Part shown: positions 32,452 through 41,410 of the stretch, in pieces
How the letters are laid out: the number at the start of each line of letters is the position of its first letter
How positions within the stretch are numbered: position 1 is the stretch's first letter
Program-made: the position numbers and the translations under genes
Assembly: GCA_905221605.1 (NCBI GenBank)
Contig: CAJNDS010001446.1
Coordinates: 1,366,315-1,423,814, forward strand
Reading direction: 5' to 3'
Length of the DNA stretch: 57,500 nucleotides
Source of the DNA: Symbiodinium natans
Lineage: Eukaryota > Sar > Dinophyceae > Suessiales > Symbiodiniaceae
Notes under the pieces: generated by a model
Database searches by the model: none
The model's input: the letters and a program-made list of their open reading frames with translations, nothing else
What the model was told of the DNA's origin: nothing

Positions 32452-32562
32452 TGGTAGCCCAGTGGTACCCTGTACCCTTTGTGTTTGGTCCCGGCTTCGT
32501 AAAGCACACATCCACAAACATGGGCACCCTTATGGTAAGATGGTTACTGGGCTACCCAGGGG
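32452..32562. mobile_element. Family-A element
   Basis: CTTGGTAGCCCAGTGGTACCC at the left, GATGGTTACTGGGCTACCCAG at the right; near-perfect inverted ends GGTAGCCCAGT/ACTGGGCTACC. Confidence 0.7.
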
Positions 32563-32867
32563 TGTAGGACGGTTTAGGGTTTAGGGTTTTGGGTTTAGGG
32601 TTTAGGGTTTAGGGTTTAGGGTCAAACCCCAAACCCTAAGCCCTTGTGTCCTTCATGCTCCAGTCCCTGCTTCAGAAGAACCTGCTACTACTTATATTCT
32701 TTCTTATAAGGGCCAGAATAGGTTTTCTTTATTTTTGCTTAAGACCCCCCCCCCCCCCCTCAAAACATATATTCTTCCTTGTAAGGGCCATACAGGGATA
32801 ATCATTTTTGTGTTGCTTTTTTTTTTTTTTTTTTGGGGGGGGGGGGGGGGTTCGCAACCCCAATAAG

Positions 32868-32985
32868 GGCCATGTAGGAGTTTACGAAAATCTTGGACCC
32901 CTAACATAGCCCCCCTAATAGATGCTTTATCAAAAGGCCCCCGAGAAGGTACCCCTTAATTTTGGAACCCCCCATATAGGTCTTA
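32868..32985. mobile_element. Family-B element
   Basis: CATGTAGGAGTTTACGAAAAT at the left, AATTTTGGAACCCCCCATAT at the right, core AAGGTACCCCTTA. Poly-T/poly-G (32816-32850) and poly-C tracts precede it. Confidence 0.65.
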
Positions 32986-33065
32986 TCATGTTGTTGTGTT
33001 TTTTTTACCTTAAACCCTAAACCCTAAAAACCCTAAACCCGAATTTTGGGGGTTCCCTTGGCCAG

Positions 33066-33516
33066 GTCCCGACTCCGATAGCGACAACGTGCAGCTTTCG
33101 CAGGCGCCAGCTTTCCGCGGTTAGAGTTTTTAGGGTTTAGGGTTTAGGGCTAGGGTTTAGGGTTTGTGTTGTTTTGGGTTTTAGGGTTGTTGGGATTTTT
33201 TGGGTTTGGGGGTTTGCGGGTTTGAGGGTTTAGTGTTTTAGGGTTTTAGGGATGTAGGGTTTTAGGGTCTGGGGTTTTAGGGTGTTAGTTAGGGTTTAGG
33301 GTTTTAGGGTAGTTCAAGGTTTAGGTGGGGCTTAGGCTTTAGGCAGACCTCCTAAACCCCAAACTTCTAAAGCCCGAGCTCTTAAAGCTTTATGCCGCCA
33401 ATTGCCAGTGGCCCTGTTTCCTGAACCCAAAACCCAAATCCCTAAACTGAGGTTCCAGGCGTTGGCGGCTTTAACCTTGAACTGGCTTGCGGTGCGGCAC
33501 CCAAACTCATATTGGG
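33066..33516 (+). CDS. Two candidate exons
   Basis: 33066-33119 follows TTGGCCAG and reads PDSDSDNVQLSQAPAFR to GTTAGA. 33452-33516 follows AAACTGAG and reads VPGVGGFNLELACGAAPKLI then LG to GTTTCC. Another piece LLKLYAANCQWPCFLNP lies at about 33372-33425. Confidence 0.4.
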
Positions 33517-33589
33517 GTTTCCCAAGATTAGGGTACCTATTTTGGGGGTTCCTCAACGGATGATGCTATCTTGGGGGTATAGATGGCGT

Positions 33590-34470
33590 GCCCCTGTTTT
33601 GCCTAACGGGTTCAGTTGCGGGGTGGGTTTCTCCCCATGTTATTGCTTCTTTCTCTTGCTGTTCTGCTTCACGGACTTGTCTGCTTGTTCGAAAACACTG
33701 TCCTGCGCGATGTTGCGCCCTTGTTGAGAAGCATGTTCTTGTTCTTCCTTTCCGTGCGTGGATGTTGTGACGCTGCGTTTCCTTACCGAATCGCGTACGC
33801 GATTCCGTAGTAGTTTTTCGGTTGCGAATGTGTATGCAGCTCGAGAATACTGGCCTGCGTGGTGAATTGGACATCGTTCTGTGTGTTTTTTTTTGCTCGC
33901 TGCACACTTCTCCCGTTTTGGCGTTTTTTTGTTTTTTGGGGTGGGGGGGGGGGGTGAGGGGGGGGGGGGGGGGGGGGGGGGTTGGGAACGTGCATGGGTG
34001 CGTAGACACACGCACACACAGACACACATCGGAGGCTCCTCAGAGACTTTTCACGGTCTGCCGTGCGCTCCCCTTCTCAGTGCACACTGCACGCTTTCGT
34101 ACTTCTGACGAATCCAGCGGGGCAGCTCTGAGTACGCACATAGCGCTTGATATATGCACCCTCTGCCTCTCCTTCAAACAGCCTAAACAGGGATTCGGGA
34201 GATTAGGCTGCTAAGCTGCACTATTGCGAAGAGCATACCACCAATACCAATGTACCATGACTTATACGAGCCTACACGGCGTCAAACTACGTTTCCCTCA
34301 AGCTCAACCTCGCAACTGACCGCGAAGCTCAACCTTCGACCTCCTCAACACTCAGCCTCTTATCACCTACAATATCAACAAAAGGCACTTCCAATAATCA
34401 TGTTTTCCCAGCCCGAAAAACAAGAAACCCTGTAAATTACGACACAAAACCCACCCCGCAACTAAACCCG
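33590..34470. other. Unique region with conflicting open frames
   Basis: About 880 bp without telomere repeats, interrupted by a poly-G tract (33940-33982) and an ACACAC tract. Several 60-150 codon frames overlap on both strands; the long minus-strand frames run through poly-Pro from the G tract. A + frame from ATG 33637 starts MLLLLSLAVLLHGLVCLFEN, like a signal peptide, and ends at TAG 33810. I cannot choose. Confidence 0.3.
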
Positions 34471-34479
34471 TAAGGCTCC

Positions 34480-34930
34480 CTAAACCCTAAACCCTAAACC
34501 CTAAACCCTAAACCCTAAACCCTAAACCCTAAACCCTAAACCCTAAACCCTAAACCCTAAACCCTAAACCCTAAACCCTAACCTAAACCCTAAACCCTAA
34601 ACCCTAAACCCTAAACCCTAAACCCTAAACCCTAAACCCTAAACCCTAAACCCTAAACCCTAAACCCTAAACCCTAAACCCTAAACCCTAAACCCTAAAC
34701 CCTAAACCCTAAACCCTAAACCCTAGCCTAAACCCTAAACCCTAAACCCTAAACCCTAAACCCTAAACCCTAAACCCTAAACCCTAAACCCTAAACCCTA
34801 AACCCTAAACCCTAAACCCTAAACCCTAAACCCTAAACCCTAAACCCTAGCCTAAGCCTAAACCCTAAACCCTAAACCCTAAACCCTCAAAAGCCCCTTT
34901 AGCAACCCTAAACCCTAAACCCTAAACCCT
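34480..34930 (-). repeat. Large CCCTAAA array (about 450 bp)
   Basis: The longest array here, about 60 units, with isolated CCTAAGC/CCCTAGC variants. Candidate exon 34945-35010 (DSASEGTSKGPSDMSSLQAR; after GCGCAG, donor GTGTTT) follows, then a TTTAGGG array at 35014-35095, so array orientation flips across the exon. Confidence 0.96.
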
Positions 34931-34944
34931 ATCCTCGGGCGCAG

Positions 34945-35010
34945 AGGACTCCGCGTCGGAGGGCACCTCGAAGGGCCCCAGCGACATGTCGAGCCTGCAG
35001 GCGAGAGCCT
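34945..35010 (+). CDS. Candidate exon between oppositely oriented arrays
   Basis: Ser/Glu-rich DSASEGTSKGPSDMSSLQAR to a GTGTTT donor. G/C-ending codons predominate. Unknown. Confidence 0.33.
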
Positions 35011-35741
35011 GTGTTTAGGGTTTAGGGTTTAGGGTTTAGGGTTTAGGGTTTAGGGTTTAGGGTTTAGGGTTCAGGGTTTAGGGTTCAGGGTTGCTACTTA
35101 AGGGGTGTTCTGAGGGTTTTATAAGGGTTTGTTTTGGTTTTTTCTGGGCATTTTATAGGTTTCTATAGGCTTTTATATCTGTTTTTGTAGGTTTCATTTA
35201 GTACGGGTTTTGCAGGGTTTGTTAGGGGTTGGGGGGGGGGAGTGTTTCTGGGGTTTCTAGGGTTTGTTTGGGAGGTTTGCGGGGGGGGGGGGGGGGGAGA
35301 GTAAGGTACCGCACTCCGCATTTCACTACTAGGAGCTCCTAAGTCGTTTGCTTGCCAAAAACACCCTAAACCCTAAAAACCCTGAACACCCTAAACCCAA
35401 AACCATTAAAAACCCCAAACCTCAAACAACTCAAGCCATAAACGCCCTAAACCCTAAATGCCCTAAACCCTAAATCCTAAACCCTAAGCCATAAACCCTA
35501 AACGCCCTAAACCCCAAATCCTAAACCCAAAGCACCCTACCCGGGGGAGTCCTACTCGTAGGCTTGGGTCCTGCGATGCATATCCCCAGGAGTGGGGATG
35601 GGGTTTCGGGTTTAGGGTTTAGGGTTTAGGGTTTAGGGTTTAGGGTTTGGGGTTTAGGGTTTAGGGTTTAGGGTTTATCGTTTAGGGTTTAGGGTTTAGG
35701 CTTTAGGGTTTAGGGGTTGACATTCAGGAGGTGTTTGCTAG

Positions 35742-35849
35742 AGCCGGTGTGGACCGCAGGCCCGGGTGTGGGAGCATGCTTGTTTGGGCGCTCGCTGTTG
35801 CTTTTTCGTGGCCCACGTTATGACGAATTTCATGGCTCGGCGCTTATAA
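35742..35849 (+). CDS. Candidate exon, 35 codons to a stop
   Basis: After GTTTGCTAG: SRCGPQARVWEHACLGARCC then FFVAHVMTNFMARRL and TAA. Cys-rich. It may be a terminal exon. Unknown. Confidence 0.35.
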   Translation, partial: SRCGPQARVWEHACLGARCCFFVAHVMTNFMARRL

Positions 35850-36111
35850 ACGCCAGGCCCTAAACCCCAAAACCCTGAAGCCCAAAAACCCCAAAACCCT
35901 AAACCCCAAACCCTAAACCCTAAAAACACCGAAACCTTGAACCCTGAACCTTCGGGGCACTTGGTGGCACAACATCTGAGCTTAAACCCAACCCGAAAAC
36001 TGCCCTAATTTAAAGCCCTCTAAACCCAGGGTTTCAGATGAAGGGCCCTAAGGCTTATAAGGGCTCCAAGCAGAGGCTTCAGGGTTTAGGGCTTAGGTGT
36101 TTCGGGTCGAG

Positions 36112-36489
36112 GAAGTTGATCTGGAGGCTGGCTTGACTGCTTTGCGCAGAAACACAGGTGGAGCAGCCGGCACGGACAATGGCGACTGTGGAAGTGCAGT
36201 GCAGCACGAGGGTGTCGAATCAAGGTTGTCCGGGATGGTGTGGATCCGAACACAGATTCTGAGAACGTCATGCACAAGGCACTGGCCTTAATGCATGCGC
36301 GCGTGAGAGGTGCGACCGGCCTCGGAATATGTCGAGGGGATGAAAGGGACGCATGGACAACCATCGGGGATGCACCAAGAGGCACTTGCAGCATCCTTTC
36401 GTGCGTCGGCATTTTAGCTGGCCCGGTCTTCACTGATGTCGGGTCCTCCCATGTTTATATGGAAGGCCTTGGGCCAGCTCACCGTTCAG
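36112..36489 (+). CDS. Candidate two exons, unknown protein
   Basis: 36112-36224 (EVDLEAGLTALRRNTGGAAG ... VES) ends at GTTGTC. 36253-36489 is open for 78 codons (SENVMHKALALMHARVRGAT ... VGSSHVYMEGLGPAHRS) to GTGGGG. A minus-strand frame (36086-36433) is also open but lacks an ATG at its start. Strand and phase are unproven. Confidence 0.38.
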
Positions 36490-36595
36490 GTGGGGGTGTA
36501 GGCCACGAACCTTAATTCTTCGAGTTAGGGGGGGGGGGGGGGGGTCTACCCCAAGCCCTAAATCCGGCCTTTGGGGGGGTACAGCTTTCTGTCAG

Positions 36596-36737
36596 GAAGG
36601 CGAGATGTTCATGTTCAGTGATGGCAGCGATGATGCCGATGTGATAATTTGAAGACTCCTGCCCTTGATGTACAGAGACCTGCAGAGAGTTTGACTTCCA
36701 AGTGCACTGTTCGGTCTGGAAGCCAAGAGGCCACCTA
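36596..36737 (+). CDS. Two short candidate exons
   Basis: 36596-36652 (after CTTTCTGTCAG) reads EGEMFMFSDGSDDADVII and TGA, with a GTGATA donor before it. 36678 onward (after GTACAG) reads TCREFDFQVHCSVWKPRGHL in one frame. Confidence 0.3.
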
Positions 36738-36974
36738 ACTAGACTCAGCCCTACCGCCCGAAGCCCTCAGCGCCCTCAATCTGAGATTAACCTAGGCCTA
36801 AACAAGCCCCAAGCCCTAAACCCTCCCAAACCCTCCTAAACCCCAAGCCCGAAGCCCCAAACCCTCCTAGGGCCGAAGCCCGAAGCCCTAAGCCCTAAGC
36901 CCAAAACCCAGACCCTGAACCCTAAACCCTAAACCCTAAACCTCTCCTAACATAAAATTATAAACGTTAATGGT

Positions 36975-37212
36975 ATTCGTGGGCAAGGCCCAAAAACTCG
37001 TGGGCAAGGCCCAAAAGTTCGTGGGCAAGGCACAAATCCGGATTTTTTTGCCTAAGGCCCAAAAACAAGGCCCAAATATTCGTGGGCAAGGCCCAAAAAC
37101 TCGTGCGCAAGGCCCCAAAAACTCGTGGGCAAGGCCCAAAAACTCAAAAAAAATCGTGGGCAAGGCCCAAAAACTCAAAAAAAATCGTGGGCAAGGCCAC
37201 GTGGGCAAGGCC
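36975..37212. repeat. GTGGGCAAGGCCCAAAA minisatellite
   Basis: About nine units of 21-36 bp, each with GTGGGCAAGGCCCAAAA and a variable A-rich spacer (for example CTCAAAAAAAATC). Open frames across it are repeat artefacts. Confidence 0.92.
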
Positions 37213-37410
37213 CGGCCTTGAGCCCCTAAACCCTTGAGACCCTAAACCCTTGAGACCCTAAACCCTTGAGTCCCTAAACCCTTGAGCCCCTAAACCCTCG
37301 AGACCCTAAAACCTTGAGCCCCTAAACCCTTGAGACCCTAAACCCTTGAGACCCTAAACCCTTGAGACCCTAAACCCTGGAGTCCCTAAACCCTGGAGTC
37401 CCTAAACCCT
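37213..37410 (-). repeat. CCCTAAACCCTTGAG 15-bp higher-order array
   Basis: About 13 units, each a CCCTAAA unit fused to CCCTTGAG (with GACC or CCCC variants). A composite of telomere unit and variant. Confidence 0.92.
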
Positions 37411-37549
37411 TGCGAGCCCCATTAGTTTTGTTGTTGAGCCGTCCTAATAATAAGAAGAAATTTTGTATTTCTTAATGTTGCGCTGAACACAAGTGGGGAG
37501 GGGGGGGGGGGGGCTAAACCCTAAGCCGATGCCGGGGTCTGAAGTTGGG

Positions 37550-37680
37550 TTTAGGGTTTAGGTTAAGGGTTTAGGGTTTAGGGTTTAGGGTTAGGGTTTA
37601 GGGTTAGGGTTTAGGGTTTAGGGTTCAGGGTTCAGGGTTTAGGGTTTAGGGTTTAGGGTTTAGGGTTTAGGGGTTTAGGG
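37550..37680 (+). repeat. TTTAGGG array
   Basis: TTTAGGG with TTAGGG and TTCAGGG variants. Candidate exon 37735-37825 follows. Confidence 0.93.
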
Positions 37681-37734
37681 TCTTCGGGGTATGCGTTACA
37701 GCTATATGGCTTAGTGTTGCTTCCGTTAATGCAG

Positions 37735-37825
37735 ACTTGAACAGCATGTGCGCTCTTTGACGTGCCCACGCGGCCCTTATGCAACTGCCCTTTCCCTTTG
37801 CCACCATCAAATGTACTACATATGA
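37735..37825 (+). CDS. Candidate (terminal?) exon
   Basis: After CTTCCGTTAATGCAG: LEQHVRSLTCPRGPYATALS then LCHHQMYYI and TGA. Unknown. Confidence 0.3.
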
Positions 37826-37949
37826 TTGCCTAAACCCTGAACCCTAAATCCTAAACCCTGATCCCGTTCAGTTCTCCAGACTCTTATTGTTCTGACAACT
37901 TACTTCAGATTCCTTAACGGCAACTTTGCGGACTCCCGCGGCTTTGCTA

Positions 37950-38053
37950 CCATTTGCCTAAGAACCCCCCCAAAAAAAGAACAGCAAAAACAAAAACAAA
38001 GCAACAAAAAAAAAAACATGAGGAGCAGACGTTTTGGGGGGTTCTTCGGCAAA
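37950..38053. mobile_element. Inverted-repeat element, TIR TTTGCC...AGAACCCCCC
   Basis: TTTGCCTAAGAACCCCCC at the left mirrors GGGGGGTTCTTCGGCAAA at the right (18 bp, one mismatch) with an A-rich centre. Its right end leads straight into ATAGCAG, the acceptor of exon 38060. Confidence 0.65.
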
Positions 38054-38059
38054 TAGCAG

Positions 38060-38512
38060 CCTGTTCATACTCAGAAGCGCGCTGGGCCGAATTCGTTGGG
38101 GAGCTGATGGCGGATGGCCATCACTACAGGTGTGTTTCACCTTGCGAGCCAGACCACCGGAAGCCGCCCAAGGGTTTAGGGATTTAGGGGTTTGGGGTTT
38201 GGGGGTTAGGGTTTAGGGTTTAGAGCCTAGCCTAAACCCTAAACCCTAAACCCTTAACCCTAAACCCTAAACCCTAAGCCCTAAACCCTACACCCAAAGC
38301 TCAGAGCCAGCGACAGATCAGCCCAAGCTAACGGCTTAGAGTTCGGGATTTAGGGTTTAGGATTTGGGGTTTAGGGTTTAGGGTTTGGGGTTTAGGGTTT
38401 AGGGTTTGGGGTTTAGGGTTTAGGGTGATTCCGACTCCGACCTGTTCTTGTCCGCAACCTGCTCTGCAGCGGCCCTCGGGGCTGGCTTGATTCTTCAAAT
38501 TTCAAGACTGGG
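38060..38512 (+). CDS. Two candidate exons, the second opened by a TTTAG|GG unit
   Basis: 38060-38129 reads CSYSEARWAEFVGELMADGH then HYR to GTGTGT. 38424-38512 begins exactly after TTTAG of a TTTAGGG unit: GDSDSDLFLSATCSAAALGA then GLILQISRL to GTTGAT; the latter contains a hydrophobic stretch. Telomere-type repeats fill the gap. Confidence 0.43.
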
Positions 38513-38587
38513 GTTGATTTGGGGGTCTCCTAAGCAGGGTTTAGGGTTTAGGGTTTAGGGTTTGGGGTTTGGGGTTTGGGGTTTCGG

Positions 38588-38693
38588 GTTTCCGAAATTC
38601 GGGGTACTCGTACCTTTTGGGGGTCCTGATTATAAGGGGTTCCTATTATTTGGGGACTGTATTGGGGTCCTTTGTTTTCGTAAACCCCCATGT
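38588..38693. mobile_element. Family-B element
   Basis: GTTTCCGAAATTCGGGGTAC at the left, TTTTCGTAAACCCCCATGTG at the right. Confidence 0.72.
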
Positions 38694-38801
38694 GTTTTTT
38701 TTAAAGTTCCATATGGGCCCTGGTAAATCCAATCCTAGACCCTAAGCCCTAAACCCTAAACCCTTGGTAACAAAAACCGGAGCAGAGCCTGAACGTTAGT
38801 T

Positions 38802-38905
38802 TTGGTAGCCCTTGGTACCCTTTTCCTTTTTTTTTGAAGGTTCCCTTTAAAGTAACCAACCCAAAAAAGGGTGCCCTTAGTATAATATGGTTACTGGGCT
38901 ACCAA
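38802..38905. mobile_element. Family-A element
   Basis: TTTGGTAGCCCTTGGTACCC at the left, ATGGTTACTGGGCTACCAAG at the right; GGTAGCCC/GGGCTACC ends pair and GGGTGCCC sits inside. Confidence 0.7.
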
Positions 38906-39064
38906 GTCAAGTATCCCTAAACCCTAAACCCTAAACCCTAAACCCTGAACCTTAAGCCTTAAACCCTAAACCCTAAACCCTAAACCCTAGACCCTAGACC
39001 CTAGACCCTAAACCCTAAACCCTAAACCGTTTTTAGCCCGTCCCCCCCTTTAAATTGACCCCAG

Positions 39065-39980
39065 CAGATCGCACACCCGCAACAGGGTGAGCCCGGGAAG
39101 TCAGCCTCTGCTCGGAGGGGTTCATCTGGGGTAAGACCCTAAACCCTAAACCCTAAACCCTAAACCCTAAACCCTAAACCCTAAACCCTAAACCCTAAAC
39201 CCTAAACCCTAAACCCTAAACCCTAAACCCTAAACCCTAAACCCTAAACCCTAAACCCTAAACCCTAAACCCTAAACCCTAAACCCTAAACCCTAAACCC
39301 TAAACCCTAAACCCCCCGGAAAGTAAACCCTATAAACCCCCTATAAACCCTATAAACCCTATAAACCCTATAAACCCTATAAACCCTATAAACCTATAAA
39401 CCCTATAAACCCTATAAACCCTATAAACCCTATAAACCCTATAAACCCTATAAACCCTATAAACCCTATAAACCCTATAAACCCTATAAACCCTATAAAC
39501 CCTATAAACCCTAAACCCTAAAACCTGAAACCCTAAAACCCTAAACCCTAAAACCCGAAACCCTAAACCCTAAACCCTAAACCCCTAAACCCTAAAGCCC
39601 TAAACCAACGCTAAGCCCTAAATCGCTTTAGGAAGTTGAACCCCGTTACAGCCCTGTGGAACTCATGGAAATTGAAAGCTCCCCCCCCCAAAGTGCCCCC
39701 AGTCATGCGTTTCAGCAAGTAGGGATGCGTCCTAGAACTCTGTGCGGACGGCTTGTGCTTAAGGTGTCTTTATCCCCAGGTAACTTCAAAACCCTAAACC
39801 CGAAACCCGAAACCCTACACCCTAAACCCAAAACCCTAAACCCTAAACCCTAAACCCCCAACCCCCAAAGCCCTAGACCCAGCCATGAACCTCCCAGTGG
39901 CTTGCGCCCCGGCAAAGAAAGAGCTGCGAGAGTCGTGGGCCCGAAGCTTCAGTGTTGACTTCAGTCCTTCCGGGCTTTAG
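39065..39980 (+). CDS. Three candidate exons
   Basis: 39065-39130 (QIAHPQQGEPGKSASARRGS; donor GTAAGA), 39652-39718 (PVELMEIESSPPQSAPSHAF; after CCGTTACAG; donor GTAGGG) and 39898-39980 (ACAPAKKELRESWARSFSVD then FSPSGL and TAG). Long CCCTAAA and CCCTATAAA arrays lie in the first gap. Confidence 0.37.
39134..39312 (-). repeat. CCCTAAA array
   Basis: About 25 perfect units, starting immediately after a GTAAGA donor-like sequence. Confidence 0.95.
39325..39510 (-). repeat. CCCTATAAA 9-bp variant array
   Basis: About 20 units with a TA insertion relative to CCCTAAA, homogeneous, following the canonical array directly. Confidence 0.95.
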
Positions 39981-40102
39981 GCCTAGAGCCTAAACCCTAA
40001 ACCCTAAACCCTAAACCCTAAACCCTAAACCCTAAACCCGAAACCCGAAACCCTAAACCCTAAACCCCAACCCAAATCCCCAAAAGCCCCCAGGCCTCCA
40101 AG

Positions 40103-40673
40103 CTACCAGAATCTGAAGCGATGGGCTCGGACCCGTAGCCTCCTCTGGGCAGTTGTTTCGGGATGTGGGGCTCAGGGTGTCTAGGGATGTAGTGCTTGAG
40201 GGCTTGAGGGATTCAGGGTTTTCGGATTTTGGGTTTTTAGGGTTTTGGGATGTATGGTTTAAACGGTCCCCCCCCCCAAGACGCCTCGAGGTGAGGGGAG
40301 GGGATTTCTCGCCTCCCCTGTCTCTGAGTGAGGAGTGGGTCAGTGGAGTCTAAACCCTAACCCCTAAACCCTAAAACGCCCAAAGACCAAACACACAACA
40401 CGGAACCCTAAACCCTAAACCCTACAGCCTCTAAAAACCAAAAGCAAAAAACTAAACCATCCATTGCCCGACTCCTCGCCGAGAGTCAGCGGGGTGCGCG
40501 GCACGACGCGTGCGGGCCAGCCGAGAAAGCGTTCCAAGCCCGAAACCCCGAAGCTCGAATTGATGTAGGGCACGGAGTTTTGGGTTTAGGGTTTAGGGTG
40601 GATCTGCGATATTCTATTTGCATCTCGATCCCCAACCTCAGCCTTAAGGCGCTTTGGTCTCCAACAGAGGGGG
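40103..40673 (+). CDS. Candidate exon cluster
   Basis: 40103-40134 (YQNLKRWART; donor GTAGCC); 40153-40353 open 66 codons to TAA (LFRDVGLRVSRDVVLEGLRD ... LSLSEEWVSGV); 40463-40564 (IARLLAESQRGARHDACGPA then EKAFQARNPEARID; donor GTAGGG, helix-like); 40597-40673 after TTTAG (WICDILFASRSPTSALRRFG). No family recognised. Confidence 0.35.
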
Positions 40674-40715
40674 GTGCAGGGTTTAAGGTGTTAGGGTCTT
40701 GGGGGGGCCTAGTAA

Positions 40716-40815
40716 AACCCTAAACCCTAAACCCTAAACCCTAAACCCTAAACCCTAAACCCTAAACCCTAAACCCTAAACCCTAAACCCTAAACCCTAA
40801 ACCCTAAACCCTACT
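40716..40815 (-). repeat. CCCTAAA array
   Basis: About 14 perfect units. A TTTAGGGG run lies at 40950-41000. Bases 40820-41240 otherwise hold one weak exon-like piece (IPNRESPPWRCHHGS, 40853-40911). Confidence 0.94.
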
Positions 40816-41410
40816 GTAGACAGTAGACCCGAGACCCTAGACCCTGGACCCCAGATCCCCAATCGCGAAAGCCCTCCTTGGCGTTGCCACCACGGCTCCA
40901 GGTCCGACGCCATGGGGCTCATAGAAGGGTTTGGGGTTTAGGGTGGGGGATTAGGGGTTTAGGGGTTTAGGGGTTTAGGGGTTTAGGGGTTTAGGGGTTC
41001 GGGTTTAGGGTTTAGGATTTATGGATATGGTTATGGGGTTTCAGGGTTTTAGGGTATAGGGTGGGGTTTCAAAACGGCTTTTATCGGGGTTTCTAGACTT
41101 TTAATGGATGGCTTAGAGGAGTTGGAGGGTGTTTTAGGGAGTTTGGGAAATAGTGTTTAGGGTTTGGGTGCCTATGTAAACCCTTAGCAAGGGCTATCCA
41201 GGGGCATGCCAAGTACCTAATTCCATGAATTACCACCAAGAAGGAACATGTGTGGAAATGTCTATTTTGTCATAGCTTTAGCGCTGTTGGCGCCTTAGAC
41301 GGTACAAGTTCGCTAACCCGAATTCAACCGAGCCTTCTACACACCCGACCACCTCGATTAATTTCCCGTGCGTTGCTTGCAGATGCGTCCACAAGAGACC
41401 CTGCGAGAGA

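Noticed and set aside
33566-34029. Minus-strand 80-153 codon frames with poly-Pro
   Set aside because: Poly-Pro comes from a G tract; three frames overlap and none shows a domain or codon bias.
36975-37212. CRISPR-like regular repeats
   Set aside because: Unit length varies (21-36 bp), spacers are A-rich remnants of the unit, and the context is eukaryotic.
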